Part shown: one piece after another, positions 1 through 8,287 of the stretch
How the letters are laid out: the number at the start of each line of letters is the position of its first letter
How positions within the stretch are numbered: position 1 is the first letter of the stretch
Assembly: GCA_000230935.2 (NCBI GenBank)
Contig: AGIQ01000003.1
Location: 248,001-312,000, forward strand
Length of the DNA stretch: 64,000 bases
DNA from: Mycolicibacterium rhodesiae JS60
GTDB taxonomy: Bacteria > Actinomycetota > Actinomycetes > Mycobacteriales > Mycobacteriaceae
Direction: 5' to 3'
Notes under the pieces: generated by a model
What the model was told of the DNA's origin: nothing
Seen by the model: the letters and a program-made list of their open reading frames with translations, nothing else
Database searches by the model: none
Made by a program: the position numbers and the translations under genes

Positions 1-672
1 CCGGACACCCAGTACTGGGCTGTCAACGTCCTGCAAGCGCGAGCATGGACCGATGTCGTCCATGGTGATCTGCCTAGTGCCCTGCGCCTATTCCGCCAGG
101 CGGCCCAGGTCGGTCAGGAGATCGGAGATCTCGTCGGGGCCGCATCCAGCCTGCATGCCGAAGCCCGACTGGGCTCCCCTCGAGGCGTGGAGGATCAGCT
201 TGAGTCGTTGGCGCGCGAGATCGAGGGTCCGCTCGTGCGAGCCCGCCTCGAGCACGTCCGGGCGCTCACAGCCAAGGACGCCGTTGCGCTGGAGGACTGC
301 TCGGCGACCTTCCGAGGGCTCGGAGCACACCTGCTCGCCGCCGAGGCGCAAGCCGACGCCGCGAACGTTTGGCGGGACCACGGCAACCCGCGGCGGGCAA
401 GCGCCGCGACCCGACAGGCGACACACCTCGCCGCCGAGTGCGAGGGCCCCGCGACCCCGGCCCTTGCCGTCACCCGCACGACCGCCCGGCTCACTCCCGC
501 CGAGCGGCGAGCAGCGCTGCTCGCCGCTGACGGCCGGACGAGCCGGCAGATCGCAGAGGAACTCGAGGTGTCGGTGCGCACCGTCGAGAACCACCTGCAG
601 CACGTCTATCAAAAGCTCGGCATCCGCGGGCGCAGCGACCTGCGCGCGCTCGTCGACCGTCCCGAGGACTGA
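1..672 (+). CDS. LuxR-family transcriptional regulator, 3' part
   Basis: The frame is open from the first base of the window to a TGA at 670-672, so the 5' end lies outside. The last 60 or so codons form a LuxR/GerE helix-turn-helix: 'LTPAERR', then 'GRTSRQIAEELEVSVRTVE' and 'HLQHVYQKLGI', ending in 'RSDLRALVDR'. The upstream part is Ala/Arg-rich and helical ('ALRLFRQAAQ', 'ASSLHAEARLG'), like the TPR-type arms of large LuxR (LAL/MalT-like) regulators. The protein should bind DNA and activate or repress in response to an unknown signal. It is convergent with the amidohydrolase gene, so its targets are not obvious from this end. The HTH is clear; the size and sensor domain cannot be judged here. 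Confidence 0.85.
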   Translation, partial: PDTQYWAVNVLQARAWTDVVHGDLPSALRLFRQAAQVGQEIGDLVGAASSLHAEARLGSPRGVEDQLESLAREIEGPLVRARLEHVRALTAKDAVALEDCSATFRGLGAHLLAAEAQADAANVWRDHGNPRRASAATRQATHLAAECEGPATPALAVTRTTARLTPAERRAALLAADGRTSRQIAEELEVSVRTVENHLQHVYQKLGIRGRSDLRALVDRPED

Positions 673-739
673 AGTGAACGCCCGTCGGTCCCGCGGTCAG
701 CAATCGCGGCGCGAATGCGTCCCGTTGGAGCGTTCCTGA

Positions 740-811
740 GCTCGGCTCTCCCGAAGGCAAGTTTGAACCGCCGCCTCGGGTTTGGCGCATCAAACCCGAG
801 GGGAGCCGAGC
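740..811. terminator. Compound inverted repeat between convergent genes (likely bidirectional terminator)
   Basis: The inner stem is perfect: CCTCGGGTTTG (774-784), a six-base loop, then CAAACCCGAGG (791-801). Outer arms GCTCGGCT (740-747) and AGCCGAGC (804-811) also pair. The position between the LuxR gene and the opposite-strand amidohydrolase fits a two-way transcription stop. There is no U-tract, which is common for mycobacterial hairpin terminators. The rest of 673-938 shows no gene. Confidence 0.55.
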
Positions 812-938
812 ACCGGATCGCCAACCCGGTTCCACCCGCGCGATCAGGCCCGCGATCTGGCACATCGACTCGTCGAAACACACCTGACCGCAACACATCA
901 CGACGCCACGCCGAATAGCGTGGACTCTGCTTGTCGTA

Positions 939-2153
939 CTACGGCTTGATGCCGAACCGGGTGAGGCCGTAGCACTCGATCGCGTTTCCCCGAACGAACT
1001 GCCAGGCTTCGTGCTCACTCAACCCCGCATTGGCGACGAGCTTCTCGGCTGTCTCACGCGAGTGCGGGAACGTGGATTCGGCGTGCGGGTAGTCGATTTC
1101 GAACATGATCTGCGACATGCCGAGCACGTCTCGACTGGCGAGCGCGTGGGGATCATTCATGACGCAGCCGTACACCTGGTTCATATAGGAGCTGGGGCGC
1201 TCGGGTACGCGTTGCGCGAACTCCGGCTCCCAGGTGTCCGCTCGTTCCCAGACGTCGTCGACCCGCTCCAGGAGGAACGGCATCCATCCCATCTGACCCT
1301 CGTTCAGGACGATTCGGATGGCCGGGAAGCGCACGAGGACCCCTGACGTCAGCCAGTCCGCCAGGGCGCCCATCGAGCCGACATTCGTGAGCGTCATCGT
1401 GCACGGCAACGGCGCGTCGGCCGACGTGGTCATCACGTGCGAGGACGACCCGATATGCATGTTGACGACGGTGGAGGTCTCGCCACAAGCCTGGAACAGC
1501 GGATCCCAGTATCCGGAGTGGATGCTCGGGAGTCCAAGCTTTGCCGGGTTCTCCGAGAACGCAATCGCTCCGGCACCCTTTTCAGCGCAACGGCGCACCT
1601 CTGCTGCCGCCAACTCAGCGTCCCACAAAGGGATCAGAGTGAGTGGGATGAGGCGACCCGCTCCTGCGCCACCGCACCAGTCGTCGATCATCCAGTCGTT
1701 GTAGGCCTGCAGGCACACGAGAGCGAGCTCTTTGTCAGAGCGCTCGGCGAAGGTCTGACCACAGAATCGAGCGAACGTCGGGAAGCACAGAGCTGCTTCG
1801 ACGTGGTTGATGTCCATGTCCTCCAGGCGATGGCTCTGTGCGTAGCAACCGGGGAGGAGGTCGTCGTAGGTGACCAGGGTGTGCGGGGCGAGATCCTTCT
1901 CGATCAACATGTCCTGGGCGTAACCAGCCAGCGTGGTCCATTCCAGGTCCTCGTACCGCCACACGTCGCACCAGCGTGCCCCCGGGGCATCCCCCTCGAC
2001 GAACGCACCGCGATCCGCCTCCAGCAGCGCGGTCCCGAACCTGCGCTCCAGCCTCGGGGCCCGATCCCGGTAGCGCTGAGGGACTCGCTCGAACATGTTC
2101 GGCGGCTCAAGAACGTGGTCGTCCACTGAGATGATCTTGGGGAAATCTTGCAT
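939..2153 (-). CDS. Amidohydrolase family protein (TIM-barrel metal-dependent hydrolase)
   Basis: 404 aa, the usual size for the amidohydrolase-2 (PF04909) group that includes decarboxylases and hydrolases acting on aromatic or carboxylated substrates. The N-terminus has 'ISVDDHVLEPP' (D11-D12-H13), the usual first metal-binding strand of this group. 'MHIGSSSH' near the middle and 'FEIDYPHAESTFPHS' near residue 350 supply the later His and Asp ligands. The start is chosen by GGAGG five bases before the ATG. It lies downstream of a P450 gene on the same strand, separated by a strong hairpin at 2221-2240. The pairing suggests oxidative breakdown of a hydrophobic substrate. The substrate cannot be named. 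Confidence 0.85.
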   Translation of the reverse strand: MQDFPKIISVDDHVLEPPNMFERVPQRYRDRAPRLERRFGTALLEADRGAFVEGDAPGARWCDVWRYEDLEWTTLAGYAQDMLIEKDLAPHTLVTYDDLLPGCYAQSHRLEDMDINHVEAALCFPTFARFCGQTFAERSDKELALVCLQAYNDWMIDDWCGGAGAGRLIPLTLIPLWDAELAAAEVRRCAEKGAGAIAFSENPAKLGLPSIHSGYWDPLFQACGETSTVVNMHIGSSSHVMTTSADAPLPCTMTLTNVGSMGALADWLTSGVLVRFPAIRIVLNEGQMGWMPFLLERVDDVWERADTWEPEFAQRVPERPSSYMNQVYGCVMNDPHALASRDVLGMSQIMFEIDYPHAESTFPHSRETAEKLVANAGLSEHEAWQFVRGNAIECYGLTRFGIKP

Positions 2154-2220
2154 GTCAACCTCCAGTTTTGGTGATGGGCTGCGGCGCCGGCCCGACGGTC
2201 GGCACGTTTTCTGAGCAGGG

Positions 2221-2240
2221 GCGGCAGGTCTGCCTGCCGC
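2221..2240 (-). terminator. Perfect 8-bp hairpin between P450 and amidohydrolase genes
   Basis: GCGGCAGG (2221-2228), loop TCTG, CCTGCCGC (2233-2240). It sits in the 123-base gap downstream of the P450 stop codon and upstream of the amidohydrolase start, both on the minus strand. It could end the P450 transcript or attenuate read-through. No U-tract follows. Confidence 0.45.
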
Positions 2241-2276
2241 GGACCAGCTGCTGTTGGCCTTGGTCGCTGAGGCGCC

Positions 2277-3500
2277 TCAGCCGACGGATTCTCGTGCGGA
2301 TACCGAAACCGGAACGCTCGACCAACCCATCAGGTGGATGTCCTTGGTCCGAATGAGGCCCTCCTCTATGACCTCGAGGTCCGGCCACCGCGCGAGGATC
2401 TCACCGAACGCCGTTTGCACTTGGCGGCGGGCGAGGTGCATGCCAAGGCAGATGTGCGGGCCGAAGCTGAACGTCAACGGGACCAACGTCGTCAGGTCTC
2501 GCTCGATGTCGAACTCATCGGGGTTCGAGAACGCGCGGGGGTCGCGATTGGCAGCCCCAAGGAGCAGCAGCACGTTGGCCCCCGACGGAATCGTCACTCC
2601 CGCAATGGTGGTGTCGCTCACGCAGCGGCGGCCGAGGTACTGAACCGGCGACTCGAAGCGTCCGCCCTCCTCGAACGCGGCAGCGATCTTCATCGGGTCA
2701 TCACGCAGCTTCTGCCACTGGACCGGGTGTCGCTGCAGCGTCACGAGCGTTGACGACAGAAGCCTGCTTGTTGTCTCAACGCCTCCGGCTGTCAGGAACA
2801 GCAGGAACCCGGTGAGTTCAGCGTCGCGCAATACCTGCTCGTTACCCTCTTCATCCACGTAGCTGCTTTGGATGACGTGAGACACGATGTCGTCGCCGAG
2901 GTGATCGAGCTTCCATTTGGCCAGCTCTCCGAAGTACGCAGCTAGCTCTTCGACCGCAGCCGCCCGCTTTGCCGCGGCTACTTCGTAGTCGACCCCCTCC
3001 TCGACGTGCATGAAGAGCTCGAAGAGCTCGACCAAGTGCTCGCGATCCGCGCTCGGCACGCCCATGAGGTTGAACATGACCTCGGCCGGCAAAGGCTGGG
3101 CAAAGTCTTTGAAGAAATCGAACGTCTTCCTTTCGAGCTGCGGCTCCAGGTATTTGTTGACCGCGCGTTGAATCGCATCATCGAGTCCAGCAACGGACTG
3201 GTGCGTAAAAGTAGGGGCCACGAGGCGGCGGAGGCGCGAGTGGTCGGGCGGGTCGTAGTTGAACACCGCGCCCGGAATCGACTGCGTAGCGAAGTCAGGG
3301 GTGTTCAACTGGTCGATGATCGTCCCGTGTGCGCTGCTAAAGGTCCTCCAGTTGGCACACGCAGCACGCACGTCGTCGTAGCGGGAGATCAAATAGAAAC
3401 CGAGATCTTCGACGTACGCCACCGGCGCATCCTCGAGAAGCCGGTGGTAGAGATCCCACGGACGATCAAAGAACTCGTCTGAGAACAAATCGACCTTCAT
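2277..3500 (-). CDS. Cytochrome P450
   Basis: 407 aa, a normal length for a soluble bacterial class I P450. The I-helix oxygen-binding motif is 'AGGVETT', the K-helix ExxR is within 'FEEGGRFESPV', and the heme loop 'FSFGPHICLG' places the axial cysteine at residue 351. It should hydroxylate a small hydrophobic compound using ferredoxin and ferredoxin reductase; neither partner gene is visible in the window. The start has GAGGAGAG nine bases upstream of the ATG. The amidohydrolase follows on the same strand, and a second P450 lies upstream on the same strand after a 450-base gap. The substrate is unknown. Confidence 0.93.
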   Translation of the reverse strand: MKVDLFSDEFFDRPWDLYHRLLEDAPVAYVEDLGFYLISRYDDVRAACANWRTFSSAHGTIIDQLNTPDFATQSIPGAVFNYDPPDHSRLRRLVAPTFTHQSVAGLDDAIQRAVNKYLEPQLERKTFDFFKDFAQPLPAEVMFNLMGVPSADREHLVELFELFMHVEEGVDYEVAAAKRAAAVEELAAYFGELAKWKLDHLGDDIVSHVIQSSYVDEEGNEQVLRDAELTGFLLFLTAGGVETTSRLLSSTLVTLQRHPVQWQKLRDDPMKIAAAFEEGGRFESPVQYLGRRCVSDTTIAGVTIPSGANVLLLLGAANRDPRAFSNPDEFDIERDLTTLVPLTFSFGPHICLGMHLARRQVQTAFGEILARWPDLEVIEEGLIRTKDIHLMGWSSVPVSVSARESVG

Positions 3501-3950
3501 GAGCTATATCTCTCCTCGCGTAGCCCGCCCGAGTCGGGTTGCTGACCACCTTCTTAGGTGTTAAGTGAAGGGTCCTGCACCGTGGCGTGTCATGAGTAGT
3601 GGTTACCCATGGCTACCAACGGGCTACTTAACGGAGACCCGTTGCCATAGAGGGAATTACGGATCATGCGCGCCATTCGCCTGACCACCGTTCCGCTGCG
3701 GAGCCCGCTCCGGACCTAGTTCACCGCGGCTGCGGTGGAGAACTGGCGCAACACGATCTGTCGGCACGCGCATCGTTGCTCGACGCGATCGGATAGCGCC
3801 GTGAGGTGGTCGCCACGAGGAAGAACCCGAAGCCGCCCACTGTCGCGGCAGCAGGCCGATGACGCGCCCGCGCCCCGCGCTACAGGGCCGACCCGGTTCA
3901 TCACCGCGGCGGTTGCCCCCTACGGGGTCTGACCTGACACAGTCTGTCGA
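3501..3950. other. 450-base region without an intact gene; possible gene remnant
   Basis: I see no intact gene. A 17-codon plus-strand frame at 3666-3719 starts with an ATG preceded by GAGGG and reads like the first strand of an enolase-superfamily enzyme ('MRAIRLTTVPLRSPLRT'), then stops. The stretch around 3610-3655 has loosely inverted segments (ATGG...AACGGG, then CCCGTTGCCAT) and may carry the promoter of the P450 gene at 3500. Longer frames at 3716-3932 on either strand have no recognisable protein character. The region looks like decayed sequence. Confidence 0.4.
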
Positions 3951-5159
3951 CTACCAGGCGACGATGAGACGGCGGGCTCCGTAGACCGCAGCTTCGGGCT
4001 TGAAGTCCTCAGGTCGGACCGCTTCGGCGAGGTGGAGGTCCGGGAAGCGCTCAAGTATCGACCGGTAGACAACTTCGAGTTCGATGCGGGCCAAGGCAGC
4101 ACCGATGCATTGGTGAACTCCGTAGCCGAACGCCAGATGGCCTCGCGCGTCTCGCCGCACGTCGAGAACATTTGGTTCGTCGAATACGGCTGGGTCGCGG
4201 TTCGCGGTGTCCTGAGCGGCGATGATTCCGTCGCCGGCCTTGATCAGCTGACCACCGATCTCGACGTCTTCGATCGCGACCTTGTGGCGACCCCAATGGG
4301 TGACCGTCAGGTACCGAAGCAATTCATCAGTGGCGCGCGGGATGAGCGAGAGGTCCGATCTCAGAATCGCTAGCTGATCGGGATGCTCAAGCAGGGTGAG
4401 CACTCCGAGCACGATCATGTTGATGGTTGTGTCGAACCCTGCGATCAGGAACAGCTGCGCGATCGTGATGAGCGCTTCCCTCGAGCAGGCGCCACTCGCC
4501 ACATGAACGCTGGCCATGTGGCCGAGAACGTCATCAGTCGGCGATGTCATCTTGTCGTCGATCAACTTGCCGAGATACTCGCGGAACTCGCCAAGCGCGC
4601 TCGCCGCCTCTTCGGCCGAACTAGTTCCGCCGAGGAACACCTCAACCAGTGACAGGAAGTACCCGTGCTCGGAGTACGGCACACCCATCAAGGCGCACGT
4701 CACGGTCGCTGGGAACGGGAACGCGAGTGAACTGACCAGATCGGCCGGTGGACCGGCAGCGAGCATGGCGTCGATCAGGCTGTCAACGGTCGCCTGCACC
4801 TCGGGACGTAGCCGCTCGACCCGCTTGACCATGAACTCCGGTGCGAGCATCCGCCGGTAAACGTCGTGCTCAGGCGAGTCCAAGTGGTTGATCAATCCCT
4901 CGGTGTACGTCGCAAGGGCGGCACTTACCTTGGGATAACCCTCCCGCCGAACATCGGCGCTGAAGGCCCGGCTCGCAAGGACAGCCCTGACGTCGTCGTA
5001 GCGCGTGATGAGCCACGGCGTCTGACCGTTCCACAGCTTCACCCGTGAGATCGGCTGCTCATCGAGGAGCCGGAGCATCTGCGGAGGGGGATCCAACGGC
5101 GAATCACGACGCATCGGGAACGTCGGCACCTCGGACTCGATAGCGATCTCGGTGGACAT
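3951..5159 (-). CDS. Cytochrome P450
   Basis: 402 aa from the chosen ATG, which has GGAGG eight bases upstream; an upstream in-frame start at 5267 would add 36 residues that do not look like P450 sequence. The I-helix motif is 'AGFDTT', the K-helix ExxR is 'DELLRYL', and the heme loop 'FGYGVHQCIG' places the axial cysteine at residue 351. It is distinct from the P450 at 2277-3500 and is not a recent duplicate, since motif surroundings differ throughout. Two P450s and an amidohydrolase on one strand suggest a small catabolic or detoxifying set. Electron-transfer partners are not encoded nearby. Confidence 0.93.
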   Translation of the reverse strand: MSTEIAIESEVPTFPMRRDSPLDPPPQMLRLLDEQPISRVKLWNGQTPWLITRYDDVRAVLASRAFSADVRREGYPKVSAALATYTEGLINHLDSPEHDVYRRMLAPEFMVKRVERLRPEVQATVDSLIDAMLAAGPPADLVSSLAFPFPATVTCALMGVPYSEHGYFLSLVEVFLGGTSSAEEAASALGEFREYLGKLIDDKMTSPTDDVLGHMASVHVASGACSREALITIAQLFLIAGFDTTINMIVLGVLTLLEHPDQLAILRSDLSLIPRATDELLRYLTVTHWGRHKVAIEDVEIGGQLIKAGDGIIAAQDTANRDPAVFDEPNVLDVRRDARGHLAFGYGVHQCIGAALARIELEVVYRSILERFPDLHLAEAVRPEDFKPEAAVYGARRLIVAW

Positions 5160-5217
5160 CAAGCAAACCTCCGTCAGTTCATCTCCGTGAATGAAGTCGA
5201 ACACACGCCTCGGCTGT

Positions 5218-5233
5218 GGTCGTGAGTACGACC
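5218..5233. promoter_or_regulatory. Inverted repeat upstream of P450 gene (possible operator)
   Basis: GGTCGT (5218-5223), GAGT, ACGACC (5228-5233) is a perfect 6-bp inverted repeat. A second inverted pair, GAGTA and TACTC, overlaps it to the right. It lies about 60 bases before the P450 start at 5159, where an operator could sit. No regulator gene is adjacent, so the assignment is tentative. Confidence 0.3.
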
Positions 5234-5318
5234 TACTCATGGCTTGCGGCTGACTTCGGCTCGTCAACCCCGACCATCAAACGAGCCCGATCTCGGTCTC
5301 ATGACCCAACGCTGACCG

Positions 5319-5705
5319 ATGCCGAGGTACCGGCTCGTGGTCAGCGACGGGATCACAGTCGAGGAGATCCGGGACTCGTTAGCGCCGATGCTGCTGCCCG
5401 CTCGTCGGCGCTTCGGCGACGATGGAACCTATGTCACAGCTCATCAGATCAGTGATCGCACGGGGCTGGATGTCGAGCTGCTGAGGCGATTTCAGCGTGC
5501 GAGCGGGCTGCCGTCGGCCGAGGATCCCGATGCTCCGGTTTTCATGCGGGCCGACGGTGACACGGCCGAGCACATCAAACGATCTCTGGACCTCGGTGTC
5601 GACGCTGAATTGCTGTTGACCGTGATTCGGGTACTGGCCGAAGGGCTTTCGCGCGCCGCGGAAGTCATGCTCCACGCGACAGTCGGCTCGGTGCTTCGCC
5701 CCTAG
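5319..5705 (+). CDS. Orphan fragment resembling the adenylate cyclase regulatory (Ad_Cy_reg) domain
   Basis: 128 aa. The segment from about residue 36 reads as a helix-rich MerR-like region: 'YVTAHQISDRTGLDVELLRRF', then 'QRASGLPSAEDP', then 'IKRSLDLGVDAELLLTVIRVLAEGLSRAAEVM'. This resembles the N-terminal regulatory domain placed before class III adenylate cyclase catalytic domains in mycobacteria (Rv1264-type). No cyclase catalytic motif follows, and the frame stops right after the domain. About 240 bases with no gene come next. It is either a truncated cyclase gene or a free-standing small protein. The similarity is judged by eye and is moderate. Confidence 0.55.
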   Translation: MPRYRLVVSDGITVEEIRDSLAPMLLPARRRFGDDGTYVTAHQISDRTGLDVELLRRFQRASGLPSAEDPDAPVFMRADGDTAEHIKRSLDLGVDAELLLTVIRVLAEGLSRAAEVMLHATVGSVLRP

Positions 5706-5946
5706 CTTCACCTCATCGTTGCTTGCCGACATGTCGGCTACGACAGCGTGTGAGCCACCGCGAACCGCTGGCTGTATCGACCGTCGCTATCCGCTTCTCG
5801 CCGATTATGAGCAGTTCTTCATGGGCACGGCATGGGCATGCAGACTGCGGGCGGCGCAGCGCCCTATTGGCGAACCGATTTGATCGGGTTGGACCACAAC
5901 GCATTCCGTAACAAGACGCATGCCAGGTTGTCGATCTACAACCCGG

Positions 5947-6462
5947 TTACGAATCGATGCCGCCAGCACGGGTGGTGGCGGCCCGGACGGCGGACAGCGC
6001 ATCCCCCAGCGTCCACACCGCGATACCGATCAGCGCGACGTCCTTGATCAGGAACTGACCGGTCGACGACAGCGCCGGAAAGCCGCCCGCCGATTCTTCC
6101 CAGATGCCAGGCGTGGTGAACAGGAAGCTGATCGTGGCGAGGAAGAGGCCGGTGGCCATCACGCTGCCGAGCACCGACAGTTTCGGTGACCACGGTTTGA
6201 CGGCGAGCAGTATGGCCGTCGCCAGTTCCACGACGCCCAACACCGTCGAGAACGCATCCACCGACAAGATGCCGTAGATCCAGCTCATGAACGGGCTGTT
6301 GGCCACCAGCGGCTGGATACCCTGCGCCTCGTAGCTGGTGAACTTCAGCGCCCCGATCCAGCCGATGACGACCACCAGGCCATACCGGGCGGCCAGCGCA
6401 CCGACGTGCGAAACCGCGGAAGCTGTTGCGCCGACGGGCGTCGACAATTGAGTGGCTGCCAT
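5947..6462 (-). CDS. DUF417 family (YkgB/RclC-like) membrane protein
   Basis: 171 aa. Hydrophobic segments are at about 27-42 ('YGLVVVIGWIGALKF'), 72-90, 95-118 and 140-160. The conserved block 'GWIGALKFTSYEAQGIQPLVANSP' region and 'FLFTTPG' fit the DUF417 family, whose E. coli members YkgB/RclC sit in reactive-chlorine or oxidative stress loci. The start is set by AGAAAGG seven bases before the ATG; an upstream in-frame ATG at 6519 is less likely. It diverges from a flavodoxin-like reductase gene across a 136-base region holding a strong palindrome. A role in tolerance of oxidants is inferred from family and neighbours. Confidence 0.8.
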   Translation of the reverse strand: MAATQLSTPVGATASAVSHVGALAARYGLVVVIGWIGALKFTSYEAQGIQPLVANSPFMSWIYGILSVDAFSTVLGVVELATAILLAVKPWSPKLSVLGSVMATGLFLATISFLFTTPGIWEESAGGFPALSSTGQFLIKDVALIGIAVWTLGDALSAVRAATTRAGGIDS

Positions 6463-6521
6463 GGTGAAACCTTTCTCGAGTGGGTCCGTACGACCGATGG
6501 GTGCGCAGGAGCCCGCCATGC

Positions 6522-6545
6522 GTTACAGCCGCCAGGCGGTGTAAC
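6522..6545. promoter_or_regulatory. 24-base palindrome in divergent promoter (probable operator)
   Basis: GTTACAGCCGCC, A, GGCGGTGTAAC: the two arms pair perfectly except for one extra G on the left. It lies between the DUF417 gene and the flavodoxin-like reductase gene, so one bound repressor could control both. The outer GTTACA...TGTAAC half-sites are typical of dimeric winged-helix regulators. No such regulator gene is adjacent. Confidence 0.5.
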
Positions 6546-6598
6546 GGTGCCGACCGAACTCCGCACCACCGGTTGGCACGACGAGGAGGAGATGCCAG

Positions 6599-7315
6599 AT
6601 GAGCCACCCCGAACATGACTTCACCGGGCTGCGTGCACTGTTCATCAATTGCACGTTGAAACGTTCACCCGAGCCGAGTAATACCCAGGGCCTGATCGAC
6701 ATCAGCACGTCGATCATGGGCCAGCACGGCGTGGCAGTCGAGGTCCTGCGTGCCATCGACTTCGACATCGCCACCGGCGTGTGGCCCGACATGCGCGAGC
6801 ACGGGTGGGCCATCGACGACTGGCCGGACATATTCGAAAAAGTCCTCGCCGCAGACATCTTGGTACTGGCCGGCCCGATCTGGCTCGGCGACAACAGTTC
6901 CGTGATGAAGCGGGTACACGAACGGCTCTACGGCGGATCGCATCTGCTCAACGACGCCGGCCAGTATCTGTACTACGGCCGCGTCGGCGGTTGTCTGATC
7001 ACCGGCAATGAGGACGGGGTCAAGCACTGCGCGCAGAACGTCCTCTACACACTGCAGCACATCGGCTACACCATTCCGCCGCAGGCCGACGCCGGATGGA
7101 TCGGCGAAGCCGGCCCTGGCCCGTCCTACCTCGACCCGGGCTCGGGAGGACCCGAGAACGACTTCACCAATCGCAACACCACGTTCATGACATGGAATCT
7201 GATGCACCTGGCCCAGATGCTGCGCAACGCCGGCGGTATACCGGCGTACGGCAATGTTCGATCGGGATGGGACGCCGGCTGTCGCTATGATTTCGCCAAC
7301 CCGGAATACCGTTGA
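6599..7315 (+). CDS. NAD(P)H-dependent FMN reductase / flavodoxin-fold oxidoreductase
   Basis: 238 aa. The first strand and phosphate loop read 'LFINCTLKRSPEPSNTQ', the FMN-binding loop of the NADPH-dependent FMN reductase family. The later 'ILVLAGPIWLGDNSSVMKR' matches the 'P(I/V)(Y/W)' flavin loop, and 'GGCLITGNEDGVKHC' is a further family block. It probably uses NAD(P)H to reduce flavin, quinone or a disulfide substrate in the cytoplasm. GAGGAGGAG precedes the ATG by seven bases. It is divergent from the DUF417 gene and lies 20 bases upstream of an ECF sigma factor gene on the same strand. That order suggests a redox-stress unit. Confidence 0.85.
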   Translation: MSHPEHDFTGLRALFINCTLKRSPEPSNTQGLIDISTSIMGQHGVAVEVLRAIDFDIATGVWPDMREHGWAIDDWPDIFEKVLAADILVLAGPIWLGDNSSVMKRVHERLYGGSHLLNDAGQYLYYGRVGGCLITGNEDGVKHCAQNVLYTLQHIGYTIPPQADAGWIGEAGPGPSYLDPGSGGPENDFTNRNTTFMTWNLMHLAQMLRNAGGIPAYGNVRSGWDAGCRYDFANPEYR

Positions 7316-7335
7316 GCGGATAGTATTCCGTCCCG

Positions 7336-7974
7336 ATGACCGGGACGGAGTTCGACGAGTCGACGTTGATCGCGTCGTTGCGGGCCGGCGACGAAGCGGC
7401 GTTTGCCACCCTGGTGGACCGCCACACCCCGGCCTTGCTGCGGGTCGCGCGGGGCTACGTCCGCACCAACGAGGCCGCCGAAGAGGTGGTCCAGGAGACC
7501 TGGATCGCGCTGATCAAGGGCATCGCGAAGTTCGAGGGCCGATCCTCGCTTCGCACTTGGCTTTTCACCGTGATGATCAATATCGCCAAGACCCGCGGCA
7601 TCCGGGATCGCCGCATCGCCGATGCCGAGAGCTCGGCGTTCGGCGGCGGTACCGTCGACCCGACACGATTCCGGCCCGCAACCGACCCCGACTGGCCCGG
7701 CCATTGGCGGGACCACAGTGCCCCGACCCCGTTCCCCGATACCCCCGAAGGGTCGGTACTCGCAGCGGAGTTGATCGCCCTGGCCCGTCGCGAACTCGAC
7801 AAGCTGCCCGACCGTCAACGTACTGTCGTGACACTGCGTGACATGTTGGGATTCGACTCCGATGAGGTGTGCGAACTCCTCGCTCTGTCCGTCGCGAATC
7901 AACGGGTCCTGCTGCACCGCGGGCGCGCGGCGATCCGGCAAGCGCTCGAGGACTATCTCCAGGAGACGCCGTGA
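7336..7974 (+). CDS. ECF RNA polymerase sigma factor
   Basis: 212 aa. Region 2 covers about residues 20-85 ('VRTNEAAEEVVQETWIALI', 'FEGRSSLRTWLFTVMIN'); region 4 covers about 150-205 ('LPDRQRTVVTLRDM', 'SDEVCELLALSVANQRV', 'LLHRGRAAIRQALE'). The linker between them is long and Pro/Gly-rich. The stop overlaps the start of a zinc-finger anti-sigma gene by GTGA, so the two are translationally coupled. This is the usual sigma/anti-sigma pair that redirects RNA polymerase under stress. The redox genes upstream are plausible targets. Confidence 0.93.
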   Translation: MTGTEFDESTLIASLRAGDEAAFATLVDRHTPALLRVARGYVRTNEAAEEVVQETWIALIKGIAKFEGRSSLRTWLFTVMINIAKTRGIRDRRIADAESSAFGGGTVDPTRFRPATDPDWPGHWRDHSAPTPFPDTPEGSVLAAELIALARRELDKLPDRQRTVVTLRDMLGFDSDEVCELLALSVANQRVLLHRGRAAIRQALEDYLQETP

Positions 7975-8210
7975 GTAACGAACCGATGAATTGCAACGAA
8001 TTGGTGGAACTCGTGACGGCCTACCTCGACGGGTCGCTCGACTTACCGACCAGGGCCCGATTCGATATGCACCTCCTCGAGTGCGACGGATGCGGGACCT
8101 ACCTTCAACAATTTCGGGCCACCATCGACACGGTCGGCAAGATCGGCGGCGAGCAGCTCGATCCCGATTTCCGGACCAAACTGCTGGCCGCTTTCCGCGA
8201 CTGGCGCTAA
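7971..8210 (+). CDS. Small zinc-finger (zf-HC2) anti-sigma factor
   Basis: 79 aa from a GTG that overlaps the sigma factor stop. The motif H34-x3-C38-x2-C41 ('MHLLECDGCG'), together with the upstream 'YLDGSLDLPTRARFDMH' helix, defines the zf-HC2 anti-sigma domain. There is no membrane segment, so it is a soluble anti-sigma factor like RsrA/RshA. Such proteins often lose zinc and release the sigma factor on thiol oxidation. It should bind and restrain the sigma factor encoded just upstream. Confidence 0.88.
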   Translation: MSNEPMNCNELVELVTAYLDGSLDLPTRARFDMHLLECDGCGTYLQQFRATIDTVGKIGGEQLDPDFRTKLLAAFRDWR

Positions 8211-8287
8211 GTAATCCCCCGGCCGCGCGTAACGCCGCGCGGCGCACCCATCACTAAACATCGGACCATCGACAATAGGAGTCCGAC

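Noticed and set aside
53..739. 228-codon frame overlapping the LuxR gene
   Set aside because: Out of frame with the helix-turn-helix and rich in Arg, Pro and Ser; a shadow of the real gene.
3716..3932. Overlapping small frames on both strands in the P450 gap
   Set aside because: Low-complexity Arg/Ser/Ala sequence, no ribosome binding site and no family resemblance.
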